Source of the DNA: DSBG01 sp049975365
GTDB taxonomy: Bacteria; Desulfobacterota; Desulfomonilia; UBA1062
NCBI GenBank assembly: GCA_049975365.1
Contig: JBNGDS010000002.1
Span: forward strand, 46,736-110,735
Reading direction: 5' to 3'
Length of the DNA: 64,000 nt
How positions within the stretch are numbered: position 1 is the stretch's first letter; the number at the start of each line of letters is the position of its first letter. A program made the position numbers and the translations under genes. Below the pieces are notes generated by a model. The model worked only from the letters and a program-made list of their open reading frames with translations, ran no database searches and was not told the origin of the DNA. Positions 61,882 to 64,000 of the stretch are shown here, piece after piece.

Positions 61882-61903
61882 AGTGCCTTTACTTTTCAGT
61901 CCA
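61874..61903 (+). promoter_or_regulatory. Hairpin between the kinase and activator genes
   Basis: TGGACTGAA (61874-61882) pairs with TTCAGTCCA (61895-61903), enclosing the kinase stop codon; TTTT follows shortly after. It may partly terminate transcription and set kinase-to-activator ratio. Confidence 0.45.
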
Positions 61904-61927
61904 AGGGTTTTAGTGTAGGCATTTGGG

Positions 61928-63325
61928 ATGAACGAGCAGAAGATTCTTATCATTGACGACGACGCAGGAGTGTGCAGAGCCATTGCATCCGTAGCCAGGA
62001 AAATCGGGCTGGAAAGTTCCCTTGCGCACACCCTCCAAGACGGGATGTCAGCGCTCAGTTCAGACCGCTACACGGCAGTATTTCTTGACTTGCGTATGCC
62101 CGACGGAAACGGCATGGATCTTCTGCCCAGGATCTGCACGGACACAGACCCCCCTGAGGTCATCGTGATCACCGGTCATGGCGATGAAGACTCTGTGGTG
62201 AAGTCACTTTCGCTGGGCGCTTGGGATTACATCGAAAAGCCCTTTTCCCGGACCGATCTCACACAGCTGCTGAAGGATATCCTCATCTCCCGCAAGGGAG
62301 CGGAAGGAAGAGAAGTACCCATCGATTTCCGGAGAGAAGGGATCCTCGGGAAGAGCCAGGCTGTCCAAAAATCTTTCGATCTCATCAGAAAGGCTGCCGC
62401 CAGCAATGCCAGCGTTCTCCTTACGGGAGAAACTGGTACAGGCAAGGAGATCTTCGCGCGGACGATTCATGAACACTCCCTCTTTGCCCAGGGAGAATTC
62501 GTGATCGTTGACTGTGCTGCAATCCCTCCCACCCTGGTGGAAAGTATCCTGTTCGGACACGAGAAAGGGGCGTTTACCGGGGCCGACAGATCCCAGCAGG
62601 GACTCGTTTCTCAGGCACATCACGGGACTCTGTTCCTGGATGAAGTGGGAGAGCTTCCGCTCTCTGTCCAGAAAAAATTTCTCCGGGTTCTGCAGGAAGG
62701 CAGGTTTCGTCCCGTTGGCAAGGCCACCGAGGTGGAGAGCACGTTCAGGGTGATATCGGCCACGAACAAAAACCTGGGGGAACAGGTCCGGAACAAGAGA
62801 TTCCGGGAGGATCTCCTCTTCCGCCTGGGGGCTCTCACCATTGATGTGCCTCCCTTGAGAGAACGCATCGACGACATCCCGACCCTCACGGATTACTACC
62901 TAGGGAAGCTCTGTACCCGGAACAAGATGAAAAAGAAACGCCTGAGCTCTGCGTTCATGACCATTCTCAGGCAGTATCCCTGGCCAGGGAATATCCGCGA
63001 ACTCATCCATGCCCTGGAAAGCGCCCTCGCGGTCGCCCATGACAGCCCCATCCTGGTGCCGAAGCACCTCCCCTACCATATTCATGTCCAGGTCAAACGA
63101 TCAGCCCTCATCAAGGTAAACCCCCAAGGCACTGCAGCACCCCGAGGGAATACCCTCCCATCCCTCAAAGAAGTCCGAGAAGATGCCATCAACGAGATCG
63201 AGCAGCAGTACCTCCAGGAACTCATGCGGCAGTCAAAGGGGAATGTGAAAAGGGCGTGCTCCATCTCTGGCCTCTCCCGTTCCCGCCTGTACGCACTCCT
63301 GAAGCTCCACAACATCCAGACCTAG
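61928..63325 (+). CDS. NtrC-type sigma-54-dependent response regulator
   Basis: Enhancer-binding activator of sigma-54 RNA polymerase. A receiver domain has Asp54 in V-F-L-D-L-R-M-P; the AAA+ domain has Walker A G-E-T-G-T-G-K-E (167-174), the sigma-contact loop G-A-F-T-G-A (214-219), Walker B L-F-L-D-E-V-G-E and arginine fingers; a Fis-type helix-turn-helix closes it (412-465). Length 465 fits. It lies 46 bases after the kinase gene. A duplicate of its DNA-binding domain is encoded immediately downstream behind a sigma-54-like promoter. Confidence 0.95.
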   Translation: MNEQKILIIDDDAGVCRAIASVARKIGLESSLAHTLQDGMSALSSDRYTAVFLDLRMPDGNGMDLLPRICTDTDPPEVIVITGHGDEDSVVKSLSLGAWDYIEKPFSRTDLTQLLKDILISRKGAEGREVPIDFRREGILGKSQAVQKSFDLIRKAAASNASVLLTGETGTGKEIFARTIHEHSLFAQGEFVIVDCAAIPPTLVESILFGHEKGAFTGADRSQQGLVSQAHHGTLFLDEVGELPLSVQKKFLRVLQEGRFRPVGKATEVESTFRVISATNKNLGEQVRNKRFREDLLFRLGALTIDVPPLRERIDDIPTLTDYYLGKLCTRNKMKKKRLSSAFMTILRQYPWPGNIRELIHALESALAVAHDSPILVPKHLPYHIHVQVKRSALIKVNPQGTAAPRGNTLPSLKEVREDAINEIEQQYLQELMRQSKGNVKRACSISGLSRSRLYALLKLHNIQT

Positions 63326-63429
63326 AGGGGCCGCTTCCCGGGAGTTTCCCTGAACACCCCGGAACCTGGGGGAGATACAGCTGAATCCCTTCCTCCGTGC
63401 ACACATCCTTGGGACTCTCGCCTGGTCAC
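63326..63429. promoter_or_regulatory. Possible enhancer region upstream of the stand-alone HTH gene
   Basis: Between the activator stop and the sigma-54-like promoter there are short palindromes, GGGA-GTT-TCCC (63340-63350) and CCCC...GGGG near 63357-63371. They are candidates for binding sites of the activator or of the HTH protein. Confidence 0.35.
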
Positions 63430-63446
63430 TTGGCACACAATTTGTT
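63430..63446 (+). promoter_or_regulatory. Sigma-54-type promoter of the stand-alone HTH gene
   Basis: TTGGCAC, five bases, TTGT: a perfect -24 element and a -12 with GT instead of GC at the correct ten-base separation. Transcription should start near 63457, about three bases before the ATG at 63460. Confidence 0.65.
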
Positions 63447-63459
63447 TCTCATGCCATGT

Positions 63460-63702
63460 ATGCGACTAGAGAAACCTCAATTCAGGGAGATCATCTCCAG
63501 AGACATGTACAGATCCAGCGGTCAGCTGCCTGACCTGAAACAGGTGCGCGACCACTATCTCTTTGAGGTGGAGCACGGCTACCTCCGGGAACTGATGCAC
63601 GAAACACGCGGGGATATCCCACGGGCATGCAGGATCTCTGGCATCTCACGTTCCAGGCTCTATGCCCTTCTGAAAAAACACGGCCTTTCACGGATCTCAT
63701 AG
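63460..63702 (+). CDS. Stand-alone Fis-type DNA-binding protein, paralogue of the activator's C-terminus
   Basis: An 80-residue protein whose residues ~23-77 align without gaps with residues 409-463 of the adjacent NtrC-type activator (about 31 of 55 identical by eye, including R-A-C-x-I-S-G-x-S-R-S-R-L-Y-A-L-L-K). It has no receiver and no AAA+ domain, so it can bind DNA but cannot activate sigma-54 polymerase. ATG 63460 is chosen because the promoter predicts a start at about 63457; an in-frame ATG at 63451 would lie before it. Likely role: competitor or co-regulator at the activator's own sites (inference). Confidence 0.8.
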   Translation: MRLEKPQFREIISRDMYRSSGQLPDLKQVRDHYLFEVEHGYLRELMHETRGDIPRACRISGISRSRLYALLKKHGLSRIS

Positions 63703-63987
63703 CATCCATGAATGAGTACCTCTCTCCGGTGTGAATGTTCAGCTCATCACCTGGACTATGGCAGGTGCTCATTCCCGCCTGAAAGGACTTTTTCCTTCCC
63801 CGTGAGACATCGTAGTCAAAAAAGATCTCTCTCCTCAGCGTACACTCCCGTCTAACTCTTTGACATTTTGGATCATCCAACATCGGAGCATCACTGGCAT
63901 ATGATTTGAATACCTCATACCCCATATCATGCTTCATCCGGAACTGAGGGAACACCAATCGAAACCGGTATGAAAGAGGAGGAAGCA
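63703..63987. other. 285-base intergenic region before a truncated gene
   Basis: Contains a CACCTG/CAGGTG hairpin (about 63747-63766) after the HTH gene without a T-tract, an isolated TTGACA (63860-63865) lacking a -10, and a -24/-12-like sequence at 63894-63910 upstream of the gene that begins at 63988. Confidence 0.5.
63894..63910 (+). promoter_or_regulatory. Possible sigma-54-type promoter
   Basis: CTGGCAT, then TTTGAA at the -12 position (GG to GA separation of ten bases). It would start near 63921 and leave a leader of about 67 bases with a GAGGAGG site for the gene at 63988. Confidence 0.4.
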
Positions 63988-64000
63988 ATGCACAGACACA
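63988..64000 (+). CDS. Start of a gene cut by the window end
   Basis: ATG 63988 is preceded by GAGGAGG at good distance. Only four codons are visible (M-H-R-H), so no function can be given. The sigma-54-like sequence upstream suggests it may belong to the same regulon as the stand-alone HTH gene. Confidence 0.5.

Noticed and set aside
1..64000. CRISPR arrays, insertion sequences, prophage or other mobile elements
   Set aside because: No regularly spaced repeats, transposase, integrase other than housekeeping xerC, or phage genes were seen.

Overview
The window is one gene-dense stretch of a Gram-negative, diderm bacterial chromosome. The gene families fit a deltaproteobacterium in the broad sense (Desulfobacterota), probably an anaerobe: a KDO/lipopolysaccharide-export cluster with rpoN, hpf and ptsN, a xerC-hslV-hslU block, a ~600-residue acyl-CoA dehydrogenase, a thiolase, an FdhE formate-dehydrogenase factor beside tat genes, ExbB/ExbD and an NtrC-type two-component system. 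This placement is inferred from family content only; there is no rRNA gene in the window. I see no tRNA or rRNA gene, no CRISPR array, no insertion sequence and no prophage. A run of 10 N lies inside xerC.

Layout. 0.3-2.2 kb: tatA-tatC, convergent with fdhE. 2.3-5.0 kb: an ABC importer of the BtuFCD/FecBCD type. 5.1-9.8 kb: greA behind a promoter-proximal terminator, rplY, an archease-rtcB RNA-repair pair, and rph-rdgB. 10-13.4 kb: two convergent polytopic GT-C-like membrane proteins. 13.4-21 kb: an aminotransferase, ssb, then kdsA-kdsC-lptC-lptA-lptB-rpoN-hpf-ptsN as one tightly packed operon. 21-25 kb: a YhaM-like HD protein and xerC-hslV-hslU. 25-28 kb: thiolase and a secreted subtilisin-like protease with a structured leader. 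28-38 kb (minus strand): ricT-metG-small protein-HDOD-GGDEF-purB-pyrE as one overlapping operon, then a membrane protein of unknown function, tsaD and rsmA. 38-43 kb: exbB-exbD, then CheY-like regulator-glgC-rimO-kdsD. 43-46.9 kb: a flavin-reductase-like protein, an acyl-CoA dehydrogenase with a FadR-like operator, and a lipase. 47-51 kb: thrC, metK-ahcY. 51.4-58 kb: purC, a CoA-pyrophosphatase-like Nudix protein, an unknown acidic protein, and purH-purD-purE-tsaC. 58-64 kb: an AmrS-like radical SAM protein, a hybrid histidine kinase, its NtrC-type sigma-54 activator, and a stand-alone copy of that activator's DNA-binding domain.

How the parts connect. Envelope building (KdsD, KdsA, KdsC, LptABC), purine synthesis (PurB, PurC, PurD, PurE, PurH), the methyl cycle (MetK, AhcY), translation quality and tRNA modification (TsaC, TsaD, RimO, RsmA, MetG, Hpf, bL25) and protein or RNA turnover (HslUV, Rph, YhaM-like, RtcB) dominate. 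Regulation shows in RpoN, the NtrC-type system with sigma-54-like promoters, and GGDEF/HDOD proteins embedded among housekeeping genes.

The most striking sequence pattern is that at least four genes (fdhE, tatA, the CheY-like regulator, the 195-residue unknown protein), and probably xerC and ricT, lack a Shine-Dalgarno sequence. Each instead has a good -35/-10 pair placed so that the predicted first transcribed base lies 0-2 bases before the start codon, as for leaderless mRNAs. A second notable structure is a terminator directly after the greA promoter, resembling the GraL leader of E. coli.
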